A DNA stretch of 60,000 nucleotides from positions 188,001 through 248,000 of the forward strand of contig NC_045141.1 in NCBI RefSeq assembly GCF_008831285.2, given 5' to 3'. Position 1 is the stretch's first letter, and each line of letters opens with the position of its first letter. Source of the stretch: Nymphaea colorata. Taxonomy: Eukaryota > Streptophyta > Magnoliopsida > Nymphaeales > Nymphaeaceae. Positions 1 through 13,569 of the stretch are shown here, piece by piece. The notes beneath the pieces were generated by a model. The model ran no database searches. It was given only the letters and a program-made list of their open reading frames with translations, and was not told the DNA's origin. The position numbers and the translations under genes were made by a program.

Positions 1-2154
1 ATTACATTTATGAGAATGCATCCATCGTTAATAGACTTTTTTTGTCATATATATATTGCAGCAAGATCACTCTCTCACCGTGGGATTCCCTCATGGTGGG
101 GAGTTCAAAATGGTTTTAACCTGGTTATTTTGAAAGGGACGTGGCCTTGGGCCCCTTTTTCAAAACTTGATACATGGGTTCGTCTTTAAGACAAGCCAAC
201 GTATACATGCATTATGCATTAACATGTACATTTAATCATAGGTTTTCCCTTAGTCAGACATCATTCCCAGCTATAAAATACACAATAATAAACCCTCCCC
301 ACGAGTTGCTGAAATTAAAATGAACCAACAAGAAGCCAAAATAGATGAGAAATGGATTAAAATCACCTACATTGCGGTCGGTCTTGATACTTGATCTTCG
401 CCTTTACTTGTTTTCTAAATCGAGCAATCTTAAGCAAGAATCCAATCTTGGATTCGAGCTTAGCAAAGCTAGAAAAATAATAACTTGCTTGCTGGAATTT
501 GCAGTGGAGAAGAAGTGACATTCTCTCCACGAAAATCCTAAGTAAGGGTTCACTTAAGCACCCTCACTTAAACTCGATAGAGGGAATGAAGAAGAAAATG
601 AGAGAAAAGGGGAAACAAGGGTTGGATGAATCTTCTTTCTCCTCCTTGGCTTCTCCCTCCACAACTTGGTGAAGGGCTTGAAAATTTCGTGCTTCCCCTT
701 GGTGGCCAAGAGGAAGCTTATATAGAGGAGGAAGTGGGTTCAACTACCTCCTTAACTCACCTTGGGAACTCACATAAAACCTTGGGGACTTGCAAAATGA
801 GTTAAAGAGGGTTTAATGGCTCAAATTTGACTATTTTTAGCTCATTTACACGAGCTAGGTGGGATGGGCTAGGTTTGATCAACATTGGTTCAGACCTAGC
901 AGACCAACTTTGACCAAAATTTTGAACGAAAATGCCCTTGTATAGGGTTTTTCCTTATTTTGTGCTATTTATTTTTTTCTTTGTTTGAAATCGAGCTTGT
1001 TAGGTTAAAACCTAGTTACTAAGTTCCAAATGTCATTAAATTATGATAATTTAATTTAAATTTGAATAAAATTTGAAATTCTATCAAATTTGGTCTGAAA
1101 ATGGTATTTTCATCCATAACTTGATTAAAAATGGATTTCAACTGAATCAAACTTTTGGTTTGAAATATTGAATTTTAATTGGGTATTTCATTTATGTATT
1201 TGACAAATTCAAATGTATATGTGTCTTTTATAAACCAATTTAGGCTCAGTCATCTCAATTTGACCAAAGAAGGGCAAAATTGTCCAGATTGATCAATTTC
1301 GACCAATTGACCAAAGTCAAAGCTCATTTGCGAGCAGTTTGACTTTGTTTGAGGTAATTTGATAAATTTGAGCCAAGAAAGCTCTTAATTGAGCTCAATT
1401 GTACTTTGACTGAGTTTAGTGAAAGTGGGTTTGGTTCAATCAAAGTCTATTTTCGTCTGCTGACTGGGTCACGGGATAGACCAACCTTTTTGGCCAAACT
1501 GAGCTCATGTTGACTGAGCCTAGCTGTGATTGGTGCCATATTTGGGTGCACTAGGGTCAAACCTACTTGAATTAAGTAGGTTAGGTGAGTTTGACCAGGC
1601 TAGTTATTGTTTTTTAGAAATTGACTCCTCTTTAAAGAAGACCTAGTTAAAGAAGAGAGAGAGACATAAATGTCTCTCTTTTCCTAGGTTTCTCATTCAT
1701 TTCTCCTTGAAAATGACTTTTCTTCATTTAATTGAAAGAAAATATATATTTTTTAATGGGGGGACGTGACCCCTGGGGGCTCTTGACCACACGGGCTAGG
1801 TGGGGCCCACACGTGGGTCCCACGTAGCATTCTAGATTGAATTAGATCCAATTCTTAGATTTAAGTCAAAATTTGAATTTTGCTATTAGATTTGGATTTC
1901 AAATGACATTTGTAACTGAATTTGGTTTTCAAATACATTTGTAATTGAATTTGGATTTCAAATACATTTGTAATTTGGACATAGTTTGGACTCCTAATCA
2001 TGCATTGGGATTCATGTCATGGGTTAAATTCATGATTCGAATCCAAATTGCGTTTTGGTTCAAATTTGGCTTTGAAATTGCAAAATTTCTCAATTCTTTT
2101 GTGAAATTTTCACATTGCTTCAATTTTGATGTGGAAAAATTTGGGGTGTTAACA
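1..2154 (-). mobile_element. Gypsy-like LTR, sense strand minus, possibly running off the window
   Basis: Read on the minus strand the segment opens at 2154 with TGTTAACACCCCAAATTTTT, a typical LTR start. It continues through AT-rich U3-like sequence with many repeated TTTGACC/TTGACCA words, and has a TATA box at 718-725 followed by a CT-rich leader. No coding domain is visible. The same TGTTAACACCCC start recurs at 55003, so this is a repeat family present at least twice in the window. The other end (U5) was not located and may lie before base 1. Whether it is a solo LTR or one end of an element cannot be told. Family assignment rests on general resemblance only. Confidence 0.55.
718..725 (-). 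promoter_or_regulatory. TATA box of the left LTR
   Basis: On the minus strand the sequence reads CCTCTATATAAGCTTCCTC, and downstream (lower coordinates) lies a CT-rich leader. This is the only good TATA box in the LTR and fits the U3/R boundary of a plant LTR retrotransposon. Confidence 0.5.
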
Positions 2155-4369
2155 AGGGTGTAAGATAACAACAACATTAAGAATGTTCGTTGTGCACGTA
2201 CAATGTTCATTGAAGTAAATATGCATGTTAACAGTAGGGTCCACGCCTGGTGACTCTCATTGTGTACACAGGGGTGGCATATAGAACTCACTCTCCTACA
2301 AGATGTCCTCATCCTTTGGAAAACGGTGGAGCTTCCTCTTTCCTTTCTTCTTCCTTCACTTTATTGTCGTCGACTTACTGTTGGACTTCTGGGTACACTT
2401 TGGACTCGCTTGCAGGCAGGTGTTGTTGGTTCCTTTATTTCTTTTCACTATTTTTTTGGTGTTTTCCATCATATTTTTGTGTTTGATTCTCAATTTTGCC
2501 TTGCTGATTGCGCAGAAAAAGTAGCAGCATGAAGGGAAAACAATCTTTGCCATGAACTTACTGCTGGGAACTCATGCGTACACTATGGACTTGATATCAG
2601 GTGCATTCCTTGTGATTCCAGTCCTTCCAATTCCCACCTTCCTACCATGTGCTGCACCTCTGGAGAAGCAAAGAAAAGTCTAGGAGCTAGGATTGGAGTA
2701 AAATCATCTTCCTTGGGATAAAAAAAATGGTTAATCAGTAACTACCAATATTTAACTTTTATTGTGTCCAGGGTCAGGTATATAGAATTTTTCATTTTTA
2801 TTTTATAGCAAGTTAATAGTATTATTCCAGCATTATTTTCTTGTCAATCATTTTTTCCAGAATTTAACCTCTAGTGGGTTGGAGAGAATGCGTTGTGGGT
2901 GCTGGTTGCTTAGAAGTGTTCCCCCATCTCCAACCTGACTCTATTTGTTTTTGCCATTCTTTTTTGGCTTTTAGTGTAGGAATATGTGTCTAGTGTCGAC
3001 CTCTTTGTGTATAAGAGTAGATCATAGCATGTGTGGGCTTAATTTTATGTGTTACGCTGCTTATCATTTTTGGTTTTGAAGTTGTTGGTCACGGTTATAG
3101 AGTAGGAAATTGTGTTTTTGTTCTAATTTTTTACTAACATGAAAAAACATTGGTGAAAATGGGTCAAGCATCAATAAAAATTTCATTGATGTGGTTTCTA
3201 TGTGAAAGACACATCGGTAAATGAATTCAAGGAAAGATTTGTCACGGATATCTTTATTGATGATCAACAACTAAGATTAACAATTATTGATGCATCATAT
3301 ATCATCATCACTAAGCCAAATGATGCATAATAGAATTTTGTAAGCATGTGTTGAGATATCTATCTATTGATCCAAACTATATGTTAGTAATATAATACTA
3401 ACATGCCTTACACACCAGTGGCGGTCTATTTCACTGACATGTTCTTGTCGTGTCATTGAAGTGATGGTTTTACTGATGCTTTACTTTGTACTAGTGGTGG
3501 TTTGTTTCAGTGACGTGTTCTTGTCATGCCGTTGAAGTGATGGTTTCACTAATGCTTTAGTTTGTACGACAAAAAATCATGTATTTTTTTATATAATTTG
3601 AAATGAATGAATCCCAAAATTGGGAGCATGCAATATGCCAATTCAATGTAATACCACAACAAAGCTTGTATGCTCTACACTACTTACGCAAGACAATTAA
3701 AAGTATTCCCTAACACACAATATAAATGTACATTACAAATTCACAAAAATTAAATTACAACTAGAACATTGCCTATGGCTATGATTATAGGTTGCAGCTC
3801 ATTATGAAGCGGTTTAAAGGGTATACCTTCATGTTATATTCCGTTGCTTTAAGAGGTAGGGATAAAGTCATGTGTTTCTAAAAGTAGAGCCTGCTTGAGG
3901 GGCTGAGTTACTTGGTTGACCATTATAGAGTTTGCTTCCTGATCTTAAGGGTGATATAGAGTTTGCTTCCAGTGTTTACCTGCTTCCACATTTGTTAGAA
4001 AGGATGCATAGCCTGATTCAACTAGAGGACATTGTCTCCCATATTGAGGGAGTAGTGATGGTGGTTGGGGGACTATGCCATGATTGGAAGCAGCAATAAG
4101 ACTGGACAACACTTACCTTGTGATATTGTATTACTTTTAACCAATTTTCAATGCTTGCAGATTGACACAGGTGGCTGATGCATTTAGATGCTATACTCCC
4201 TCCAACCATAGACAAGGTAAAGATTGAGTGCTTTGTAAACTTGATTGATTCTTTGTGAATGATAGGTAATAGGATGAGATTGGAGGAGCCACCTTTCTAA
4301 AAATCCACATATTGGCGAGCTCAACTCATAGCTTTGATTTATCAAATAAGGACTGCAGGGGGAGGCAAA
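2155..4369. other. Stretch with no recognisable gene
   Basis: Several short open frames occur at 2250-2550 on both strands, but they overlap one another in a T-rich region and show no domain. The only structured piece is the tandem duplication at 3417-3568. The stretch may include the decayed 5' part of the LINE that becomes recognisable at about 4370. Confidence 0.4.
3417..3568. repeat. Two-copy tandem duplication, 76-bp unit
   Basis: Units at 3417-3492 and 3493-3568 align without gaps and share the words TGTTCTTGTC, TTGAAGTGATGGTTT and ATGCTTTA. They differ at roughly a sixth of positions, so the duplication is old. Each unit contains TTCACTGAC or TTCAGTGAC next to GAAGTGATGG, which hints at weak inverted symmetry. 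No family was recognised. Confidence 0.75.
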
Positions 4370-5870
4370 AATGCCAGAAGGCCATTTCAAACTTTTCAAG
4401 CTGTGGCTTACAAATATTGAAGGCATGTCCATTATGAGAAGGGAATGGCGGACTACGTCATCGGGTGCCCTATGCTTAGACTCCTCAAGAAGTAGGATTT
4501 CCTTAGAGAGAGTCTCTTGAAATGGAACATAGATTGCTTTGGTGGACTAGAGTACTAAATTTCAGGTTTGCATCAAAAGGCTAGAGGACTTCAAGAGCCA
4601 GGTGGAGCTAGGAGACCTTAGAGAGATGGACCACATGAATAGGAGATCAAAGCTAGGCTTAATTAGGACTTGCTGTTGGAAGAAGTTAAATGGAAGCAAA
4701 GATCGGGAATTAAATGGCTTGCTGAAGGAAATAAGAGTACAATTTTTTTTCTTGTGATAGCAAACTCCAAGAAAGTCAAACATCAGATCGGGTCCATTCA
4801 AGTAGAAGGGGAGGCCCATGGAGAAGATGAGTAGATCCTATCAACCTATACCCCCTACTTTCAAAAGTGCCTTACCTATGAAGATGTCACAAAAGATGTT
4901 TTTCAGGATGTAGAAGAAGAAGGTGAGATGGTCAATGATGTAGAGAATGCTTACTTACTGCAACATATTTCAAGAGATGAAGCATGTGAGATAGTGAAGC
5001 GCTTGGATAAAGGTGGTGCGGTTGGACCGAAACACTTTCCTGATTACTTCTACAAAGAGTGCTAGAGTAACATAAGAGGAGATCTCAAGACTCCAGTGCA
5101 TGACTTCTTTGTGAAAGGCATAATGGTAGGCAGTGTGAACTATACTGTGATTTGCTTGACCATTAAGAAGGACAATCCCAACACAATTGAAGATTACCAT
5201 ACGATATCCTTGTGTAATATATTATTTGAGTAAAATTATCCAATGTAATGGTGAATAGAATGAAAGAAATTGTAAACACAGTGAGATGGTTAACTCAGAT
5301 CATGACTTCGGGAACAAAGGAGGATGCTATCTAAAGTTGGATCTCTCTAAGGCCTATGATAAGGTCTCATAGTAGTTTTTACAATACAGTATGATATTGT
5401 TGGGATTTCATCCTCAATAGGTGAAGAGAGTGATGAAATGTGTGCCATCAGCCTCTTATGAATTCTTGTGGATGGTAGATTGGGGTTGAGATTTGAAGGA
5501 AGAAAGGGTCTGAGGCAAGGGATCAAGTGTCTCCTTATCTTTTTATTATGGTTATGAAATGATCAGTAGAAGCATTCAAATGGATATTAGGAGGAAGAGT
5601 TTCCAGATTCCTAAGATTCACATCGTTAGACAAGAGGTGGATGTTGCAGATCTGATTATACCCAGCATAACTGTCCAGATGAGATTTGATCTCGTGCCCA
5701 CCATGTTTGCAGATGACACTTCATGGTTGAAAAATCCAATAGAAAGTTCCTTCTTTCCATTTGAGAGGAGCTTGACAAGTTCGAGGGAAAGACATGTATG
5801 GAAGTGAATAAAGAAAAATGTTGAGACATTCCTTATGATGCGTCTTGGTTGTCAAGCAAAAGTGGTGTGG
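4370..5870 (+). pseudogene. L1-clade LINE: end of endonuclease region and reverse transcriptase, frameshifted
   Basis: Fragments in changing plus-strand frames follow the order of a plant L1-type ORF2. At about 4380-4440 is PFKLFKLWLTN with a following REW, resembling the segment after the endonuclease domain. At about 4670-4745 is LLLEEVKWKQRSGIKWLAEG. At about 4970-5060 is DEACEIVKRLDKGG followed by FPDYFYKEC, and at about 5150-5220 is the counterpart of the DYRPISLCN block. Next come LSKAYDKVS (about 5335-5370), GLRQG (5508-5522) running into a frameshifted DQVSPYLF, and FADDT at 5706-5720 holding both catalytic aspartates. The core order is therefore RT blocks 0 to 5. Stops and at least four frameshifts make it non-functional. 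No ORF1, poly(A) tail or target duplication was found, so both ends are arbitrary. Confidence 0.85.
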
Positions 5871-8325
5871 TTTTGGATATAACCATAATCTAGCAATACA
5901 GTTCAAAAATCTAGGTTCACAAATAAAATCAAATATTCTGTTATAGTACAATATGAAATCATGCATCAGTCATAATTTTACCGGATTTCACAAGTAGTGA
6001 GTCTGGGTCAAACTATGGGTATAACAATTGAATGTCAAGATATATATAATTAAGACTTGGCAAATTTAAGTAGAATCAAAATAGAAAATACACAATATTA
6101 CTCAAATGAAGTACTTTTATTAAACAAAATTAGAAGTCCACGAGATAGTTCAATAATGCTCAATGGTATTGCATGGACTCTTTCCAACTAATGCAAACTT
6201 CAAAATACAATAAAATTATAATATAAAGGTTTACAACTTATCACATCAAGCAAGAAGAAATTAAAATCCTAAACGTAAAACTGGTGGCACTTTTGAAGAT
6301 GTTCTATGACTCATCAACATTCAATAGTGCCTCCATTCTCTAACATAGACAGTTCTTCATCCTCCTTGATACATCTTGGTTCTCTCTTGAGCTGGTTGCA
6401 TGATACACGAACAAAGTTTTGGCTACACAAGTTAGAGCAAAAACTGGCTGCAATATAAGGCCGCAAAATACAAAAGACATCTTACATATATGTGTGTAAG
6501 TGTGTGCTAACTGGTTATTAATGTGAAATACGACCGAGTTCTAGTGTCTATTATGCCAAAAGTGTCTAGATTTATTTAGTGCTGGCTAGACTAAGTCTAG
6601 ATTAGTTTGATTGCATTTCATGCGTGAACTCAAAAATACACAATCCATTAACATAAGTTGCTAGAACCAAGAATAGATCCAACATTACACAACTAGACAT
6701 TAAAACAATGAATTTCATTGAACAACAATCTAAATAAATGAAACACAATAAGAAATGCATCATCCTTAGGAACATTTAAGTACAATTTGCATTTTTTTTA
6801 TCTCTAAAATAGTTTGCATATAAAAACTTACTATATTAACTAATTAACAAGTAGTTTTCATCTAAAACTATTTTTTAACAAAAGATAATAATTTTTCCTA
6901 CTAAACTACATTAACAACTATGCAAAATTGTAACAAAAACAAAACATAACATCATAGGTGGACTCTATCTCTCTCTCACATGAATGTGCAATAAATAGCA
7001 GTCCGCACCCTAAGTTGGCCAAAATGAATTACTAACAACTACTCTTTCTCAAGAAATACTACTTCAAACATGAGAGAACTAATAATCTATTAGCCACAAT
7101 AGAAATTTGAAAAATATAGTAAAAACAAGATAAAACGCTCAAATTTTATGCTTGAAACCCGAAAACAGTAAAGAGCAGCTTGAACTATTCAGCTAGCTAT
7201 ATTTAAATATTAACAACTAAGTTTTGACTAGACCATTTAAAACAAGAAATAAGCAGAAATTACAGTAAAACTATAGTAGAAAACTAGGTAAAGCACCTAG
7301 ACCCTATATTTAGAAACCCCAAAATAGTAAAGAGCAGCTTAGACAATCAAATTAGCTATATTTAAATATAAACAACTAATTTTTATAAAAAGATGATAAA
7401 CTATTATGAGTATATCTAATTACTTGTAACAAACAGTGAAAACCAGAATTGTATACATAAAAATTAAACACAGAGAGGCAATAAAAGAAATTAAGTACTC
7501 CAAAAGAACATATTCTAATCAATATCCAAATAATAAAAAGCAGTTATGGGAACAATAATGCTAAACTAAAAGCCATAACCCTACCATACCAATTTAACAA
7601 TAACAGCAAAATCAATTGAAAACTGATCTAAGTGCTTGCTAAATTACATTTGGAACAAAATCAATAGCAGCCTATATTAGTTCACTATGGAGAACATGTC
7701 CTAATCTACCTTAAAACAGTCAACACAATAAGAAAAACAGTAATAAATAAAGACTACAACCTAGCTACCGATTTCAAGAAAACATTTATATAAAATGCTT
7801 AAACCAAAGTGAGCATAATTTAATTACAAAAATAACTACTTTAACCCCTAATCCACTTAATTGGAACAAAGAAAATAGCACATAAATGGAAAAATAGCGG
7901 CACACTTGCGTCCAGCCAAGAGTGGCCAGATTCCTTAGAACTTGCCAACAAGTTCCCAAAGCCACTGGCAAGCATGTCTTCCACTTCTTCACCTCTTTTC
8001 ACAAACTCAAGCCCAAAAGGAGAGCTGTCTTTTTCTCAAAACTACAGCATAGTGCTGGTTCGTAACATTCATTACAGAAACTAACTACAGCAGGAAATTT
8101 GATTAAAGCAATCAAACAATAAGAAGACTCCAAACCTAGCTACCGACCAGGCATCTAGCCACAACCAAGTGAACTATGTTTGACAAAAACACATGAAAAT
8201 ACAACAAGCAAATGACTGAAACATAAAGAATATGTAGGACATTAATAAGAATTAGATTGGTGGACATCTAGAGGGCTGCCGGCCACCAGAACTCCTAGAA
8301 ATTACTGGCTAAAATAGTAACAAAT
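5871..8325. other. A-rich sequence without genes, left flank of the nested element
   Basis: No domain or RNA gene is visible. Within it, two segments of about 110 bp (about 7140-7250 and 7310-7400) are diverged copies sharing AGTAAAGAGCAGCTT and TAGCTATATTTAAATAT. The composition (runs such as CTAAAACTACA, CTAGCTACC) resembles 50557-52330 on the other side of element C, which suggests one older repeat split by C. This is an impression from composition; I did not find a decisive alignment. Confidence 0.4.
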
Positions 8326-10239
8326 TGTTTACATGTAAAATTTTTTACCTTACATGCAGACCATAATAAATTGGACTTGTTACCTGTACTCACATCCAAT
8401 TCCCTTGTGTGGGATTCCGAGGGATGGACCCAACTTGTCGTTATGAGGTTTGACTATTCCTGGTGCCTTTACCAAGAGCAATTAGACAAATGGCTAGACC
8501 AAAATATTCCAATTGCTAAAACTAAGTGTTGTCTAAAACCTAAAGAAATAAAAAATGTCATAGTTTTTCATGCATGCTTTAAAATCAAATATTGAAGTTT
8601 GTTCACGTCTAGATCATCATACATCAATGCAAACAAATATCTTAAATTTAATGTCTTATGCAAAAACTAGGTTATGTAGACTTGGGGTCCAGTCTCAACT
8701 AGGATTTGGGTGTAGGACATGGACCTATTAGGAGAAAAATTAGATCCCAGTCCGATACTTGTATTAATGATTTGAGTACTTTTATATAATTCTTGTTCTA
8801 AATTGAAATAGGAGATGTTATCGAGATTCTAAATATCATGTCATGCTGTGAAAGTTCAGAATTCATGATTCTGGATAAAAATAAACATCCAAGACTGATT
8901 ATTATCATGGTTTAAAATTCTGTTTTGAGTCTAATTATGTGGGTATTGAGCTAAGGTTTGTAATCCAAAGCTCATTGTGTAAAATCTGAACCTAAATTCA
9001 AGACCTAAGATCCAAGTTCCAAAATCTAAGGTTTGAGATAAAAAATCCAATATCCAGAATCTGAGGTTAATAATCCATGACCCATAATCTAAGATCCACA
9101 ACTAAGATTCATGATCCAATATTTAGAATCCAAATTCAAAGTATAATAAACTTGGGTTTACGATCATGGTTTAGATCAACATAAGGTTCATGCTTTGAAT
9201 CCAATGCCTTAAATGAAATCCAAGTTCCAAATAGGCTAGGATAAGTCGGTCAAGAGGGCTGGGTTCAGTCTTATCTAAACTAGGTTTGAACCTATCAAAG
9301 GAAGGGTTTGATTGTAATAAATGTGTTTGGTCTTAAGTCAAACGATATGGCATATTGATATTCATTTACTTCATATGGATGGGAGTTAGAAAGTTTGACT
9401 AGATCTAGGCTATGAGACTAGGTCCGTAGGTAGTGGACTCTAAGACTTGCTTGGCTAGGTCTTAGAGAATTGGACTAGGTTTTGGACTCCATGCCTATAT
9501 GACCTAGGTTTTTGAAATCATTTGAAAAGCTAACTTTGAGGGCATTTTAGAAAAACTATGGTTTTGGAAATGGTTCTTGCATAAAGACCGAATTGGATTC
9601 AGGTTTTCACATACTTGGCCTAATGTCACAAGGTATGCTACTAGGCTGACTCGGTTTAGTTTCAGATAGAGTGTAATGCATGATTGATAAAAACATAAGA
9701 AAAAATATATTCTATATGCATGGTTTAAGTAAGAACTAAGCAAGCAAAAACATGAAATTAAAAGAAAGAAACAAGAAAGAGAAGGGCAGACATGACCCTT
9801 ATGCCTACCCTAAAGACATTAAAATAAATCTAATCTAGACAATAGACATGTTAGACTATAAAATTCTTAAAGCAACTAAGATAAATCTAAGACCTAATCA
9901 AGAAATAAAATAAATTAAACATGCTAAAAGCCAAAAAAAAAACTACAGCATTTATAAAGAAAAGAAAAAAAGAAAACACCAAATTGCCAATAAGAGAAGA
10001 AAGAATAAGAAAAAAATATTACCCAACCGAGCCTGCTTCCTTGACCTCTACACCAAGCCTGGTTGGGTCTAGGTTGAGTGCTAATGCAGCCCGAACCAAA
10101 CTTAGATCAAGCCTCCAAAAATTTAACTTGTTTGAGCTTAAACATTTTTGTGAGTATTTTAACTGAAATCTTTTCAGAACTATAGGGCTCTCAAGTTAGC
10201 TCTTAAAGTTGTGTGAAGTGAGAGAGGAGATAAACCACC

Positions 10240-10247
10240 ATTTATAT
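10240..10247 (-). promoter_or_regulatory. TATA box in the C 3' LTR
   Basis: The minus strand reads CATATAAATGGTGG, at the same place in the LTR as the TATA boxes of the other copies. One base differs from TATAAATA. Confidence 0.6.
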
Positions 10248-11744
10248 GACAGAGAGGGGGCATCCCCTTTGTGCCAATCGATACATGGCTAAACATTTTC
10301 CCACTCTCTCTCCTCTCAAAACTAAAAAACCATAGGTTAAAATAAGTTTACAATCCGAAAATTATTTGTTGTGTTTTCATACAAACTCTAAATTCTATTT
10401 TACAAAAAAGTTACACATGCATGGAGAAGTGCAGATCGATTCTTGGTAGGATTCATATTGACATGGAGCATGAAGAACAAACAACGCGAGAATGTGAAGA
10501 GGAGAAAACACATGTAAAACCATAGTTAAAAACTTGATATGAAATAGAAAATATTTGTTCCACCACATATGGATATTGATTTTGATTGCGTCTATGCTGG
10601 AGTTCTAAACAAAGAATTTTGCACGTTTCAAATGCGTTCATATGAACTGACACTAAGCATGAAGTGAGAAAATGATGAGCATTTTTGAGATATAATGTGC
10701 ATTAAGCTCACAAGTGGATTCCGGCTCTAGGTTTGATACTGAGACCCAAATCCAGGTTCAGGTCTAAAGAAAATTCTAAAAGATGGATCTACATATGATA
10801 TGAAAACTTGGATCATGATTTGGTATCCAAGATTTGGAATAATGGATATGGGTCTATGGAAATAGATCAGATCTAAGACTTTGATAAGTGATTCATATAT
10901 ACAAATTGGACTTAAATATGAAATTTGGATCATAAATCTGAAATTGAAATGTGAACCTAGACTTGGCTCGACTACGGCTAGGTGGGTTCAGCCTACATGA
11001 CATGGACTTAGCCTACCTTCAGTTTTGAAAGCTGCACTCATATCTAAGTTGGGGTAGGTTTACTAGGCTTAACCTGGGTGTTGTTTTTAAAGATCATGGT
11101 TTAATGAGAAATTGAGGAAGGTTGAGTTTGAGTGCATGCCTATTAAGTCCACGTGAATGTATATATAAAGCTAACTTAGGTTCATGTGGCTCCTAAGTTA
11201 GGTTTTATGAAAACATGTGCACAATGGTAAATGACCAAAATAGCCTTGTGTGTGATTTTGGACTGAAATAGGTTCAAATAAGGAGGTTAGTTTGGCATAA
11301 GGTTCTAGGAATCAAAGAAAATCATAAACTAAGATATGTGACTACTACTCCATGTCTATGTAGAAGAATATGGCTTAAAATGACTGTTTTACCCCCAGGT
11401 GTATTTCTAGAGGTTCAGATGACTTTTCTCAATGTGACTGAACCAACCTGTAAGCCTACTCCTAACTAGGTTTTGGTTAAAATTTTATTGAAAAACTTCT
11501 CATGGATTGCTTTAACAATAAAAAATAAACTTTTTTACCAATCCTTATATGTCATGTTTATAAAGGGAAGCCGAGGAAGGCAACAAAATTCTAATTTTTT
11601 ATTGAAATTTTCACAAGTTGAGCTGAGGGTGCTTGGACAAGCTATTTACCCGTATGTGTATGCTAAAAGATTGAAAAACTTTGATCCAATTCTACTAAAT
11701 TGAACTCAACAACAATTTACAAAGTGTAGCAAATACTAGGAATG

Positions 11745-12190
11745 AGTTCCATAGCCTTCGAAACTAAATTTAACTCAAATTAGGACGTATGAACTCAAAC
11801 TGAACTAATGGAGTATTAATTTAAATATGATAAATACTATTCAAGCTAGATTTCAGCTCACTCTATCTGGTTGGGTTCAAATTCAGCTCAAACCACTAAA
11901 AGTAAGGAGAGAAGTAGATTAAATTGAACTCAAACCGAGATGATTAACGCCAAATTAAACTAAAAGAAGCTTGATTTATGCATCATAAACATGGTCGTAT
12001 CTCAGTTTCGACTCACTTTTTTGGTTTTAGATCAAATTGAGCTCAAACTTCTGAAAACAAGAGAGAGAAAGTGCTCATAATTGAATTAAACTCAAACCGA
12101 GTTGGATAAACTCAAAGAAAACTAAGGGAAACTTGATTTATGCTTGACAAACATGGTCCTAACTCGATTTCAACTGACTCCATGGGGTTA
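11745..12190 (-). repeat. U3 tandem array of element C 3' LTR
   Basis: The markers lie at about 11828, 11987 and 12146 (GATAAATACTATTC, AAACATGGTCGTAT, AAACATGGTCCTAA). Period about 159 bp and three units, as in the 5' LTR. Confidence 0.7.
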
Positions 12191-12427
12191 AGCTTAAATT
12201 CATCATTTCAGGTTCTAGTGAGCTGATCTTAGCTATAGGGGAGCTAACTTTGAGCTGAGATACCCCTAGTGAGTTGACTCTAATGGCTCCTGAGGTCATA
12301 TGAAGTTGCGAAATGACTTAATTGCTCAAATGTTAGGCAATTATCTGAAATTTAGTGAAAATTTATGCTATCTAGGTCAGGATGTCAGGATGTAGAGGCA
12401 AAATGGTAAGTTTCAGCTTAGATGATG

Positions 12428-12745
12428 TGAAGACCCAAAACTTTTACAAGTCCAAATGACCGTTCCATGAGATTTTCAATTGGATTTTCAATGATCAATT
12501 TTCAAGAATAAGGGGTCATTTCTAAGCCAAACACACCAACATTGAATACCTAGACCCAAAGCACCTAAGTCATTTAAACTAGAAATTACTATGACCATGT
12601 TTATCATATATATATCAAGCTTCTCTTTGTTTGGTTTGTGTTCATTCATCCCAGTTTAAGTTCAATTCAGTTTCAAGTGTTTTCTCTCTACTATTTTTAG
12701 GGTATGATCTGAATTTGAGTTCAACTTGATATAGCGAACTGAAAC
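12428..12745 (+). repeat. 5' LTR of element B, first part
   Basis: It begins TGAAGACCCAAAACTTTTAC and matches the start of B's 3' LTR at 31232 (TGAACACCTAAAATTTTTAC). It carries one 160-bp U3 unit and ends where the hAT begins at 12746. The LTR sequence resumes at 20465 within the same U3 repeat array. Confidence 0.85.
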
Positions 12746-13569
12746 TAAGGCTGGGCATTGGGCCGGGCTGAGCCGGCCCAACCCCGTCAAGTTGTCCAGA
12801 TTCTAGCCCATCAACATTATCGGGTCGGCCCAAGGTCCGTACCACTACTGATTGGGTCTGGCCAAGTTGATGAAATATCAGGCCTCAGGCTGGAGTTTAT
12901 GCCCAAGGCCCGGCCCGGCCCGATTATTAACGGGTCGGGCCGGGCAGGTCAAATCGAAGCCTTACGAAGAATCAAAGATTAACCAAATAAATTTGGTTAA
13001 GAGACATTGTAGCCCCTCCAAAAACACAAAAAAAAATTAAAAAAATATGAGGGGCCAACATGAGATGAAAAAAAAACATATATTCTATATGGAGTCATTA
13101 ACACAAAAACAAAAAAAAAAACATACAAAACTTTTAATCAACATCTTCAACATAAAACTATTAGGCAACTGCAATCCACAGACTAACAATAACAATTGCA
13201 ATTAAGAGAGACTTTTGTTCCTCAACCATCAGCATAATTATATCATAGTTTAACAAAACACTTTTAAACTTCGACATTCACCCAAGCTTCTATTATATGA
13301 CTTCATGTCTTCATTTATCATGCAAAACACTTTCAATGGTTAGTCTACGAAGTACATAAAAATAACATATAATAAATATTAAACACTAAACTGAAACACA
13401 GAAAATGCAAAATGTTTACCACAATAAAATATGAATCATGCATTGAACTATCATTCGTCACCAGAAAAGTCCTCCATATCTTCAAAACTACAAAAAACAT
13501 ATCATCACAAGCAAATTACAATGTTAGTTTATATAATAAAAAACAAAAGGAGTGATTAAAATTTAGCAT

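Larger units (their letters stand above)
8326..12427 (-). repeat. 3' LTR of element C, distal part
   Basis: It runs collinear with the 5' LTR (for example 8335-8580 with 45455-45700, and 10095-10560 with 47310-48560 minus the MITE). Its U5 end at 8326 (TGTTTACATGT on the plus strand) is followed at lower coordinates by unrelated sequence rather than a primer-binding site, as expected for a 3' LTR or a solo LTR. At the other end it stops at 12427, where element B's 5' LTR begins with TGAAGACCC. The remaining U3 start is found at 33874-34226. Confidence 0.8.

Noticed and set aside
2250-2553. Cluster of short hydrophobic frames that could be a small membrane protein gene
   Set aside because: Frames overlap in three readings in a T-rich segment, with no conserved domain or supporting context.
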